A DNA stretch of 22,434 bases from CAYSPU01 sp964432995 (GTDB taxonomy: Bacteria > Verrucomicrobiota > Verrucomicrobiia > Limisphaerales > JAHDYP01). The stretch spans positions 1 to 22,434 of the forward strand of contig CAYSPU010000077.1 of assembly GCA_964432995.1 (NCBI GenBank), written 5' to 3'. Both the position numbers and the translations under genes were made by a program. A model generated the notes under the pieces. That model was not told the DNA's origin, made no database searches, and saw nothing but the letters and a program-made list of their open reading frames with translations. Of the stretch, positions 15,358 through 22,400 are shown piece by piece; the first letter of the stretch is position 1; every line of letters begins with the position of its first letter.

Positions 15358-15884
15358 TCCAGAAAAAGATCTGCATGGTAGGCCCGGTGTCCGTAGGCAA
15401 GACCAGCCTCGTCGCCCGCTATGTCCACAGCCTTTTCTCCGACAAATACCTCTCCACCGTCGGCGTGAAGATCGACAAAAAGACCGTTCAGGTCGGCGAC
15501 ACCCTGGTGGTCTTGCTCGTGTGGGACTTGGCCGGCGATGACGATTTCCAGCGGCTCAACCTCTCCTACCTGCGCGGGGCGTCCGGGTACCTGTTGGTGG
15601 CCGACGGCAGCCGCTACTCGACACTGGTCGACGCCTTCGAGATCCAAGGCCGCATCAACGCGCTCGTCGGGCCGACGCCCTTCGTGCTGGCGCTCAACAA
15701 AGCCGACCTCGTGACCGAGTGGGAGATCCCGGATCCCCAAATCGCGGACCTGACCAGCCGCGGTTGGGGTGTCTTCCGGACAAGCGCCAAAGACGGGGTT
15801 GGCGTGGACGCCGCCTTCCGGGAACTGGCCCGGAGGGTGTTGGACGGCCCCGCGGCCAAACCCGGACGCGCCACGACCCCATGA
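15354..15884 (+). CDS. Ras-like small GTPase
   Basis: A 176-residue stand-alone G domain close to eukaryotic Ras/Rab in size and numbering. G1 is GPVSVGKTSL with K16 and T17; the switch I threonine is T35 (STVGVKI); G3 is WDLAGDDDF with D58 and G61; G4 is NKAD (115-118); G5 is TSAKD. The catalytic Gln of Ras (Q61) is replaced by Asp (D62), and the position of Ras G12 is Val, so intrinsic hydrolysis is probably slow and a partner may supply the missing residue. There is no lipidation motif at either end. The ATG at 15354 overlaps the OmpA-domain gene stop, and its own stop overlaps the kinase start, both as ATGA. The family is known in bacteria (COG1100-like) but I know of no assigned function for this branch. 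Confidence 0.92.
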   Translation: MIQKKICMVGPVSVGKTSLVARYVHSLFSDKYLSTVGVKIDKKTVQVGDTLVVLLVWDLAGDDDFQRLNLSYLRGASGYLLVADGSRYSTLVDAFEIQGRINALVGPTPFVLALNKADLVTEWEIPDPQIADLTSRGWGVFRTSAKDGVGVDAAFRELARRVLDGPAAKPGRATTP

Positions 15885-17599
15885 AAAGGAATGTCCCGGC
15901 GGCAGTCCTCCAGAGACTCGACGTCGCGGTCTTCCAGCGCGACGCGCGCGGCCGCCTTCGGCGTGTCGGTCTTGCACCCCAGTGGTTGCGCGCGCTCTGG
16001 CCAGCCGCGGCGAAGCCGCGCGGGCTGCTGCGCCTCGGGATGTCGCCTTTCCTGGCGAACTTCCTCGTGGACGCGGAGGCGTGCTGGAAGACCGGGGGGG
16101 CGGCGCGCGCCTTCTCGGGGCCATGGATTGAACAGGACGCTCGCGGCAACGAGCATGGTCTGCAGGCCATCGCCTTTGCGGCCGGGGGCCGCGCTCTCAT
16201 GGTCGTCGGCGAGCCCAAACCCCTCTATGAAGAGCGAGCCGCACTGGTGCAGCGGGCCCACGAGCTGGCGCTGGCATACGAGAAACTGCAGCGCGCCGAA
16301 CAGGCGCTGGCTGAGGAGAAACGCCTGCTCGGACAGCGCGTCCAGGAACGCACGGCCGCGCTGTCGCGGAGCAACGCCGCCCTGCAACAGGAAATTGTCG
16401 CCCGCCAGCGATTTGAGGAACGCTTGCGGGGAGAGCATGAACTGAACAAGGCGATCCTGGCGGCGCGTTCCCCCCGGGAGATTGCCGAAACCGCCCTGCG
16501 TCGACTCAAGCATCTCCTGTCTTTCTGTCGGGCCAGCGTTGTGGTCCTGGATTCGGACCAGGAGCGCGCCACCGTGCTGGCCACGGTGCAGGAGGGCAAG
16601 AACATCGCCAGCGGCGGTTGGTCCCTCTCCCACGCCCAGATCCAGGGATCCCACGTGCTGATGTCCCGCCAAGTCCACCAGGCGAAGAACCAGACCTATC
16701 GGTTTGCGGACCCGGCCGACCAGCCCGCCGAACGGGACCGCGTCTGGCCGCTCCTGGTGGAGGTGCCCTTGACAGTGGACGACACGCTCGTCGGCATCCT
16801 GAGCCTGGCCACCGACGCCCCGGCCGCCTTCACGGACGAGCACCGGGATATCGCCCGCGAGGCCGCCGCCCAACTCGCGGTGGCCCTCCGCCAAGCCCGC
16901 CTCTTTGCGGAAGTCGCCGCCGGCCGCGAGCACATGCGCGCCCTTTCCGCGCGCCTGCTGGAAGTGCAGGAAGCGGAACGACGGTTCCTGGCCCACGAGT
17001 TGCACGACGAAATCGGCCAGTTGCTCACCGGGCTGAAGCTCACCCTGCAGATGTGCAGCCGCGGCAGCCTCGATCCGCGGGACTCCCCTCAGAAAGAGGC
17101 CATCGGGTTGGTCGACGAACTGATGCAGAGGGTGCGCCAGTTGTCGCTGGATCTGCGGCCCCAGATGCTGGATGACCTGGGGCTGATGCCCGCCTTGGAC
17201 TGGCTCTTCCAACGCTACTTCAAACAGGCCGGCCTCCGCGTCCACTTCGAACACATGCCCCTCACCCGGAGGCTCCCGCCCCAACTCGAGACCGCCGTCT
17301 TCCGCATCGTGCAGGAGGCGCTCACCAACGTCGTCCGTCATGCCCGCGTCACCGAAGTCACCGTCCGCCTCTGGCATGACCGCCGCGGCCGAATCCAGGG
17401 CGTGCAAGTGCACGACAACGGCGCGGGCTTCGACGTCCAGCAGGTCCTCAGCGCACGCGCGTCCGGCGGCCTCGCCGGCATGAAGGAGCGCGCCACCCTC
17501 CTCGGCGGCCAGTTCACCCTCGAGTCCGCCCACGGCGCGGGCACCCGCCTCACGGTCGAGCTGCCACTGCCTGCGGCCGCCACGGACAAGACCGCATGA
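15881..17599 (+). CDS. Sensor histidine kinase: unknown N-terminal domain, coiled coil, GAF, HisKA_3, HATPase_c
   Basis: A 572-residue cytoplasmic kinase without membrane segments. Residues 1-110 form a compact domain (LDVAVFQRDARGRLRRVG, SPFLANFLVDAEACW, GPWIEQDARGNEHGLQA, ALMVVGEP) that is not an ordinary PAS and that I recall only beside bacterial Ras-like GTPases. A coiled coil covers about 112-190, then a GAF domain to about 345. The dimerisation/phosphoacceptor helix has H375 in LAHELHDEIGQLLTGLKL (HisKA_3, NarX/DesK type). The ATPase shows N483 in EALTNVVRHA, DNGAGFD and GLAGMKERA. It starts with ATGA overlap on the GTPase gene and ends with ATGA overlap on a response-regulator gene, so the partners are clear. 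Because there is no sensor in the membrane, input probably comes from the GTPase or coiled-coil protein; this is inference. Confidence 0.92.
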   Translation: MKRNVPAAVLQRLDVAVFQRDARGRLRRVGLAPQWLRALWPAAAKPRGLLRLGMSPFLANFLVDAEACWKTGGAARAFSGPWIEQDARGNEHGLQAIAFAAGGRALMVVGEPKPLYEERAALVQRAHELALAYEKLQRAEQALAEEKRLLGQRVQERTAALSRSNAALQQEIVARQRFEERLRGEHELNKAILAARSPREIAETALRRLKHLLSFCRASVVVLDSDQERATVLATVQEGKNIASGGWSLSHAQIQGSHVLMSRQVHQAKNQTYRFADPADQPAERDRVWPLLVEVPLTVDDTLVGILSLATDAPAAFTDEHRDIAREAAAQLAVALRQARLFAEVAAGREHMRALSARLLEVQEAERRFLAHELHDEIGQLLTGLKLTLQMCSRGSLDPRDSPQKEAIGLVDELMQRVRQLSLDLRPQMLDDLGLMPALDWLFQRYFKQAGLRVHFEHMPLTRRLPPQLETAVFRIVQEALTNVVRHARVTEVTVRLWHDRRGRIQGVQVHDNGAGFDVQQVLSARASGGLAGMKERATLLGGQFTLESAHGAGTRLTVELPLPAAATDKTA

Positions 17600-18240
17600 T
17601 CACCATCGTTTTGGCTGAAGACCATCGTATTGTCCGGCAGGGATTGAGACTCCTGCTCGAGGCCGAGCGGAGTTTCCAGCTCCTGGGCGAGGCGGGCGAC
17701 GGCCTGGAGGCAGTGCAGTTGGTCGCCAAACTCCGCCCCCAGGTCCTCGTGCTGGACCTCATGATCCCCCGGCTGCACGGCTTGGAAGTCACCCGCGCCG
17801 TCCGGCGCGATCACCCCCGCACCAAAATCGTCATCCTCTCGATGCACGCCGACGAGCCCTACGTCATCGAGGCCCTGCGCAATGGCGCCTCCGGATACGT
17901 CCTGAAAGATGCTGGCGGCCCCGATCTGGTGAAAGCCATCCACGACGTCTGCGCCGGCCGGCGTTACCTCAGCCCGGCCCTCGCCGAACGCGCCCTCACC
18001 GGTTACGTCGAAGGCCGCGACAAGGCCACCCTCGACATCTACGAAACCCTCACCAACCGCGAGCGGCTCGTGCTCCAACTCGCCGCCGAAGGCGCCAGCA
18101 ACCCGGAGATCGCCAAGAAGCTCTTCATCAGCCCGCGCACCGCCGAGACCCATCGCGCCAACCTCATGCGCAAGCTCGGCCTGCGGTCCCAAACCGACCT
18201 CGTCCGCTTCGCCATCCGCAAGGGGATCATCGACGCCTGA
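17596..18240 (+). CDS. NarL/FixJ-family response regulator, copy 1
   Basis: A 214-residue DNA-binding response regulator. The receiver domain (1-120) has the acidic pocket E8/D9, the phosphoacceptor D54 (VLVLDLMIP), the Ser/Thr switch in ILSMHADEP and K105 in YVLKDAG. The LuxR-type helix-turn-helix (about 147-207) has LTNRERLVLQLAAEGASNPE followed by IAKKLFISPRTAETH. Its ATG overlaps the stop of the histidine kinase (ATGA), so it is the direct partner. It differs from the second copy at six residues (E8D, R25P, S26D, F27L, D213S, A214P). The DNA-binding regions of both copies are identical, so both should recognise the same operators. Confidence 0.95.
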   Translation: MITIVLAEDHRIVRQGLRLLLEAERSFQLLGEAGDGLEAVQLVAKLRPQVLVLDLMIPRLHGLEVTRAVRRDHPRTKIVILSMHADEPYVIEALRNGASGYVLKDAGGPDLVKAIHDVCAGRRYLSPALAERALTGYVEGRDKATLDIYETLTNRERLVLQLAAEGASNPEIAKKLFISPRTAETHRANLMRKLGLRSQTDLVRFAIRKGIIDA

Positions 18241-18251
18241 AGCGGCGATGC

Positions 18252-18268
18252 CCGGCGTTTCGCGCCGG
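18252..18268. terminator. GC hairpin after response regulator copy 1
   Basis: CCGGCG (18252-18257) pairs with CGCCGG (18263-18268) around a TTTCG loop, 11 bases after the stop. There is no U-run, so termination is only possible, not shown. Confidence 0.35.
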
Positions 18269-18383
18269 AAACGGTCTCCCCGCGGCGGGCCTCGGACGCA
18301 AACCCCGTCGCCGCCCGGGTCCGCAGCCGCAGAGACGATCGACAGGAGTCCAACCGGCTGGAGCCCCTCTCCCGGCTGAGTGG

Positions 18384-18451
18384 GGACTACAAGACAAGCC
18401 GCCTGAGAATACTGGTGTGTACGGATTCTCACCCCGCTCACGGGTTGCTAT
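18384..18451 (+). promoter_or_regulatory. Shared upstream element, copy 1
   Basis: This 68-bp segment aligns without gaps to 19436-19503; I count 43 identical bases, 21 of 24 in the core GAGAATAC-GG-G-GTACGGATTC. It ends 65 bases before the second response-regulator start, and the other copy ends 58 bases before the small basic protein start. Position and conservation suggest a shared promoter or operator, but no standard -35/-10 pair is clear. Confidence 0.45.
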
Positions 18452-18516
18452 TGCAACACTTGCATTCGTGACGGCCCGATGCACGTGACCTCCCCCCACC
18501 CGGGATCACTTGCCAC

Positions 18517-19161
18517 ATGATCACCATCGTTCTGGCCGATGATCACCGCATCGTCCGGCAGGGATTGAGACTCCTGCTCGAGGCCGAGCCGGACCTCCAG
18601 CTCCTCGGCGAGGCGGGCGACGGCCTGGAGGCAGTGCAGTTGGTCGCCAAACTCCGCCCCCAGGTCCTCGTGCTGGACCTCATGATCCCCCGGCTGCACG
18701 GCTTGGAAGTCACCCGCGCCGTCCGGCGCGATCACCCCCGCACCAAAATCGTCATCCTCTCGATGCACGCCGACGAGCCCTACGTCATCGAGGCCCTGCG
18801 CAATGGCGCCTCCGGATACGTCCTGAAAGATGCTGGCGGCCCCGATCTGGTGAAAGCCATCCACGACGTCTGCGCCGGCCGGCGTTACCTCAGCCCGGCC
18901 CTCGCCGAACGCGCCCTCACCGGTTACGTCGAAGGCCGCGACAAGGCCACCCTCGACATCTACGAAACCCTCACCAACCGCGAGCGGCTCGTGCTCCAAC
19001 TCGCCGCCGAAGGCGCCAGCAACCCGGAGATCGCCAAGAAGCTCTTCATCAGCCCGCGCACCGCCGAGACCCATCGCGCCAACCTCATGCGCAAGCTCGG
19101 CCTGCGGTCCCAAACCGACCTCGTCCGCTTCGCCATCCGCAAGGGGATCATCTCCCCCTGA
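18517..19161 (+). CDS. NarL/FixJ-family response regulator, copy 2
   Basis: A 214-residue paralogue of the regulator encoded 921 bp upstream, with the same receiver (D8/D9, phosphoacceptor D54, K105) and the same LuxR-type DNA-binding domain. From 18607 to 19152 it is identical in DNA to 17686-18231, while the first 90 bases differ at about a dozen positions and the last codons differ. It is separated from copy 1 by a 276-bp spacer and has its own upstream element, so it can be expressed separately from the kinase operon. The changed residues R25P, S26D and F27L lie in receiver helix 1 and the following turn, near the kinase-contact surface, so the copies might differ in partner. There is no second kinase in the window. 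Confidence 0.95.
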   Translation: MITIVLADDHRIVRQGLRLLLEAEPDLQLLGEAGDGLEAVQLVAKLRPQVLVLDLMIPRLHGLEVTRAVRRDHPRTKIVILSMHADEPYVIEALRNGASGYVLKDAGGPDLVKAIHDVCAGRRYLSPALAERALTGYVEGRDKATLDIYETLTNRERLVLQLAAEGASNPEIAKKLFISPRTAETHRANLMRKLGLRSQTDLVRFAIRKGIISP

Positions 19162-19199
19162 GGGCTCCCCAAAGAACGGGTATCCCTCCCCCCCTTTTT

Positions 19200-19399
19200 C
19201 CATTCTGGGATACCACTTCGCATGAAAGGTAGGGCGACCTCTCCGAGGGCGCCGTGAGATGCTGTATCCGTGCACGATCCACTGGTTCCCGGCGCGATCT
19301 GGAGACCTGCTCGCGAGTTCTACTCGGAGCCCGCTCGCGGGTCCTCCTCGGAGCCCGCTCGCGAGTTCTACTCGGAGTCGCGCCCCACCGGTTTCCAGG
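19200..19399 (+). repeat. Composite REP-like dispersed element, copy 2 (inverted relative to copy 1)
   Basis: Module A (19200-19254) matches the reverse complement of 7353-7407 at 53 of 55 bases. Module B (19300-19399) matches the reverse complement of 7271-7321 but has two extra 24-bp units. The 45 bases between the modules are unrelated to the spacer in copy 1. Module A contains the hairpin-forming GGCGACCTCTCCGAGGGCGCC. Confidence 0.8.
19309..19380. repeat. 24-bp tandem repeat, three copies
   Basis: Three 24-bp units begin GCTCGCGAGTTCTACTCGGA, GCTCGCGGGTCCTCCTCGGA and GCTCGCGAGTTCTACTCGGA. They lie inside module B of the REP-like element; the copy at 7271-7321 has a single unit. The outer two units are nearly identical and the middle one differs at three bases. 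Confidence 0.85.
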
Positions 19400-19435
19400 G
19401 CAACTCCTGCCCATTGCCCCGTCCGGCAACGCTAC

Positions 19436-19503
19436 GAACTACAGGTTCCCGTCTCCGAGAATACCGGCGCGTACGGATTCCCGCCAACCCCGGGGACTGC
19501 TAT
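19436..19503 (+). promoter_or_regulatory. Shared upstream element, copy 2
   Basis: Gapless 68-bp match to 18384-18451 with the best-conserved part GAGAATACCGGCGCGTACGG. It precedes the small basic protein gene by 58 bases. Confidence 0.45.
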
Positions 19504-19561
19504 CGGAGGTGCCTGAAAGAAAACCCGTTAACCTGATCCGATCACGAAAGGACATTCCGCT

Positions 19562-19720
19562 ATGGCAGCAAAAGCCCGTCGCACCACCCACCGCAGCAGC
19601 GCCGGCAAAAAGCTCTACGCCGTGCGCGATGCCGCCGGCCGCTTCAAAGACATCCAGACCTACGAGCGCGCCCATCGCGCCGACCTCAAACGCAAGAGCA
19701 AGAGCGAAACCAAAGGCTGA
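19562..19720 (+). CDS. Small basic protein of unknown function (52 residues)
   Basis: The frame encodes MAAKARRTTHRSSAGKKLYA then VRDAAGRFKDIQTYERAHRA and a Lys/Arg-rich tail (DLKRKSKSETKG). It has a good Shine-Dalgarno sequence (AAAGGA, 19547-19552) nine bases before the ATG, rare in this window, which supports real and strong expression. The KLYAVRD.AGRFKDIQTY.RAH pattern is one I recall in short conserved hypothetical proteins of Verrucomicrobia and some Proteobacteria. The charge suggests nucleic-acid binding, but no function is established. The gene is monocistronic by appearance, with an upstream element shared with the second response regulator. Confidence 0.82.
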   Translation: MAAKARRTTHRSSAGKKLYAVRDAAGRFKDIQTYERAHRADLKRKSKSETKG

Positions 19721-19876
19721 GGCGCGTGCCTCGGCCAGTTGGCCTTCGCTTCCCCCTGCCCCCTCGCTCCAGGGCGGCAGGCTGCGGTTCCAACGCGACG
19801 CGTTCTCCTCCTGCAGGAGGACGCGGCATTACCAGCACTCAACCACCTTCTCCCCCCATTGCCAACCAACGAACCT

Positions 19877-22117
19877 ATGAACCCGACCTCCCACACCTGG
19901 AAATTCTTCCGCGCCGGCGGTTTCGACCAAGTCAAGCTCGAGACCGGGGCGGACCTGCTGAACCTGGACCAACTGGACCAGAAACTCTGGGTCGCCCTGG
20001 CCTGTCCCACCAGCGGCCTGGAGTTCGACGCCCGGACCTTCGCCCTGATCGACACCGACCACGACGGGCGGGTGCGCGCCCCCGAGCTGATCGCCGCGCT
20101 GAAGTGGGCCGGGGCCCTGCTCAAGAACCCCGACGACCTGGTGCGCGGGCCCGATCCGTTGCCCTTGAGCGCCATCACCGACGCCACGCCCGAAGGCAAA
20201 CAGTTGCTGGCCTCGGCCAAGCAGATTCTGGTCAACCTGGGCCAGGCCGACGCCAAGGCCATCGCGGTGGCCGATGCCTCCGACGCCAACAAGATCTTCG
20301 CCAACACCACGTTCAATGGGGACGGGGTGATCCTGCCCGAGTCGGCCGGGGACGAGGCGACCAAGGCGGTCATCAACGACATTGCCGCCTGCCTGGGGAC
20401 GGTGACCGACCGCTCCGGCAAGCCGGGCATTGACCAGGCCAAGGTCGACGCCTTCTTCACCGAGGCGGCGGCCTACGAGGCGTGGCAGAAGAAGGCCGAG
20501 GAGGCCAAAGCCACCGTGCTGCCAGCCGGGGAGGCGACGGCTGGGGCGGTGGCGGCAGTAGCGGCGATCAAAGCCAAGGTGGACGATTACTTCGGGCGCT
20601 GCCGTCTGGCGGCCTTCGACGCCCGGGCCCAGGCCCTGCTCAACCGCAAGGAGGAGGAATACCTGGCGGTGGCGGCCAAGGACCTGAGCATCACGGTGGC
20701 CGAGATTGCCGACTTTCCGTTGGCGGCGGTGGCGCCGGACAAGGCGCTGCCGTTGCAGGGCGCCGTCAATCCGGCCCACGCCGGGGCGGTGGCGGCGTTG
20801 CACACCCAGGCGGTCAAGCCCCTGCTGGGCGATAAGGCCCAGTTGACCGAAGCCGACTGGTCGACGTTGCAGGCCAAGGTGGCGCCGTATGCGGACTGGG
20901 TGGCGGCCAAGGCTGGCGGGGCCGTCGAGAAACTGGGGCTGGCCCGCGTCCGGCAGATCCTGGGATCCAAGGCCAAGGAGAACCTGGCGGCGTTGATCGC
21001 CAAGGACAAGGCGCTGGAGCCGGAGGCCCTGGCGATGGCCAACGTGGAGAAGTTCGCCCGGTTCGTGCGCGACCTGCACACCCTGTGCATCAACTTTGTC
21101 AGTTTCAAAGATCTCTACGACGGGGCGGCGCCGGCGATCTTCCAGTGTGGGACGCTCTACCTGGACCAGCGTTCCTGCAATCTGTGTCTGACGGTCGAGG
21201 ACGCCGGCAAGCACGCGGCCATGGCCGGCCTGGCCGGGGCTTACCTGGCCTACTGCGACTGCGTCCGCAAAGGCACCGGCGAGAAGAAAAGCATCGTGGC
21301 CGTCTTCAGCCAGGGGGACGACGACAACCTGATGGTCGGGCGCAACGGGATCTTCTACGATCGCACAGGGCGGGATTACGACGCCACCATCACCAAGATC
21401 GTGGCCAACCCGATCAGCCTGCGGCAGGCCTTCTGGTCGCCCTACAAGAAGTTCGTGCGGATGATCGAGGAACTGATCGCCAAACGCGCCTCGGCGGCCG
21501 AGGCGGCCTCGACGTCCAAGCTGGAAGGCGCGGCCACGGCGGTGGCCACGGCGGACAAGGCCAAGGCGGCCGAGCCCAAGAAGATCGACGTGGGGACGGT
21601 GGCGGCGTTGGGGGTGGCCTTTGGGGCGATTGGGACGTTCTTCGCCGCGGTGGCGACCGGGCTGGTGAAGGTTGCCGCCTTCGGGCCCTTGGCCATCGTC
21701 GGGGTGATCCTCGGGCTGATGGCCCTGATCTCGGGCCCGTCGCTGATCCTGGCCTACATCAAACTGCGCAAACGGAACCTGGGCCCGATTCTGGACGCCA
21801 ACGGGTGGGCGGTGAACGCGCGGGCCAAGGTCAACGTGCCCTTTGGGACGTCGCTGACGGGGATTGCGAAACTGCCGGCGGGGGCGCAGCGGGATTTGAC
21901 CGATCCCTTTGCCGAGAAGAAGAGCCCGTGGCCGCGGCTCATTGGGCTGGCGCTGGGGCTCTACATCATCTACGCGATCCTGAACAACCTGGGCTACGTG
22001 CATCAGTGGACCGGCGGGCGGATGGGAGTCGAGAAGAAGAAGCCGGTGGCCGAACAGAAGCTGGATCTGACGGGCTCGACCACGGCTCCCGAAACCACCC
22101 CGGCGCCGACAGAGTAG
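19877..22117 (+). CDS. EF-hand-containing integral membrane protein of unknown function
   Basis: A 746-residue protein beginning MNPTSHTWKFFRAGGFDQVK. Residues 59-70 (DTDHDGRVRAPE) are a complete EF-hand calcium loop with acidic residues at positions 1, 3, 5 and 12; a degenerate second one (FNGDGVILPE) lies near 147. The middle 400 residues are Ala/Lys-rich and mostly helical, with a Cys-bearing, well-conserved-looking segment (FQCGTLYLDQRSCNLCLTVE) around 425 and GRNGIFYDRTGRDYDATITK near 490. Three hydrophobic segments lie at about 573-597, 600-628 and 685-708, and the tail is polar. There is no signal peptide. The in-frame ATG at 19739 would add 46 residues unlike the rest, so 19877 was chosen. 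I recognise relatives only as hypothetical proteins; calcium-responsive membrane function is inference. Confidence 0.85.
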   Translation: MNPTSHTWKFFRAGGFDQVKLETGADLLNLDQLDQKLWVALACPTSGLEFDARTFALIDTDHDGRVRAPELIAALKWAGALLKNPDDLVRGPDPLPLSAITDATPEGKQLLASAKQILVNLGQADAKAIAVADASDANKIFANTTFNGDGVILPESAGDEATKAVINDIAACLGTVTDRSGKPGIDQAKVDAFFTEAAAYEAWQKKAEEAKATVLPAGEATAGAVAAVAAIKAKVDDYFGRCRLAAFDARAQALLNRKEEEYLAVAAKDLSITVAEIADFPLAAVAPDKALPLQGAVNPAHAGAVAALHTQAVKPLLGDKAQLTEADWSTLQAKVAPYADWVAAKAGGAVEKLGLARVRQILGSKAKENLAALIAKDKALEPEALAMANVEKFARFVRDLHTLCINFVSFKDLYDGAAPAIFQCGTLYLDQRSCNLCLTVEDAGKHAAMAGLAGAYLAYCDCVRKGTGEKKSIVAVFSQGDDDNLMVGRNGIFYDRTGRDYDATITKIVANPISLRQAFWSPYKKFVRMIEELIAKRASAAEAASTSKLEGAATAVATADKAKAAEPKKIDVGTVAALGVAFGAIGTFFAAVATGLVKVAAFGPLAIVGVILGLMALISGPSLILAYIKLRKRNLGPILDANGWAVNARAKVNVPFGTSLTGIAKLPAGAQRDLTDPFAEKKSPWPRLIGLALGLYIIYAILNNLGYVHQWTGGRMGVEKKKPVAEQKLDLTGSTTAPETTPAPTE

Positions 22118-22144
22118 AATCCGGGCTTTCTCACCAACGCGCAA

Positions 22145-22171
22145 GGTAGGGACGCCCGGCCCCGGGCGTCC
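22145..22171 (+). terminator. Strong hairpin after the EF-hand gene, GGTAGGG-headed
   Basis: GGACGCCCGG (22150-22159) is the exact reverse complement of CCGGGCGTCC (22162-22171), 33 bases after the stop. It is followed by GCTCCTCCTTG, a weak pyrimidine run. The GGTAGGG head links it to the modules at 7271-7407 and 19200-19399, so it may be a repeat that doubles as a terminator. Confidence 0.5.
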
Positions 22172-22400
22172 GCTCCTCCTTGTCGCCGCCGATGTCAGTC
22201 GGCGCTCGCCTTCGACGGGCGTGTTGCGTGCCAGCGGAGAGTGCGTGGACTGCTATCCGCGGCCCGGCAGCGTTCCGGCGTGCCGCATGGGTGGCTGTCA
22301 CCCTGTTCTGCGGCCGCGAGAAGGCACAGAACCGGCCCGCCCCAATAACCCCCGGGCCGGCATTGCGCTGCGCACAGAGAACTTTGAACTGGAGCATCCG

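Larger units (their letters stand above)
19162..19561. other. Repeat-filled spacer between response regulator copy 2 and the small basic gene
   Basis: No gene was found in this 400-bp stretch except regulatory and repeat sequence. It contains the second copy of the composite REP-like element (19200-19399, including a 3 x 24 bp tandem array), the shared upstream element (19436-19503) and the ribosome binding site of the next gene. Confidence 0.65.

Noticed and set aside
17338..19275. Two similar minus-strand open frames suggesting a duplicated gene
   Set aside because: Their similarity is only the antisense image of the duplicated response-regulator genes.
19829..22144. 771-codon minus-strand open frame opposite the EF-hand protein
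   Set aside because: The translation is Arg/Gly/His-rich low complexity without hydrophobic core or motif. The plus-strand frame has an EF-hand and membrane segments.
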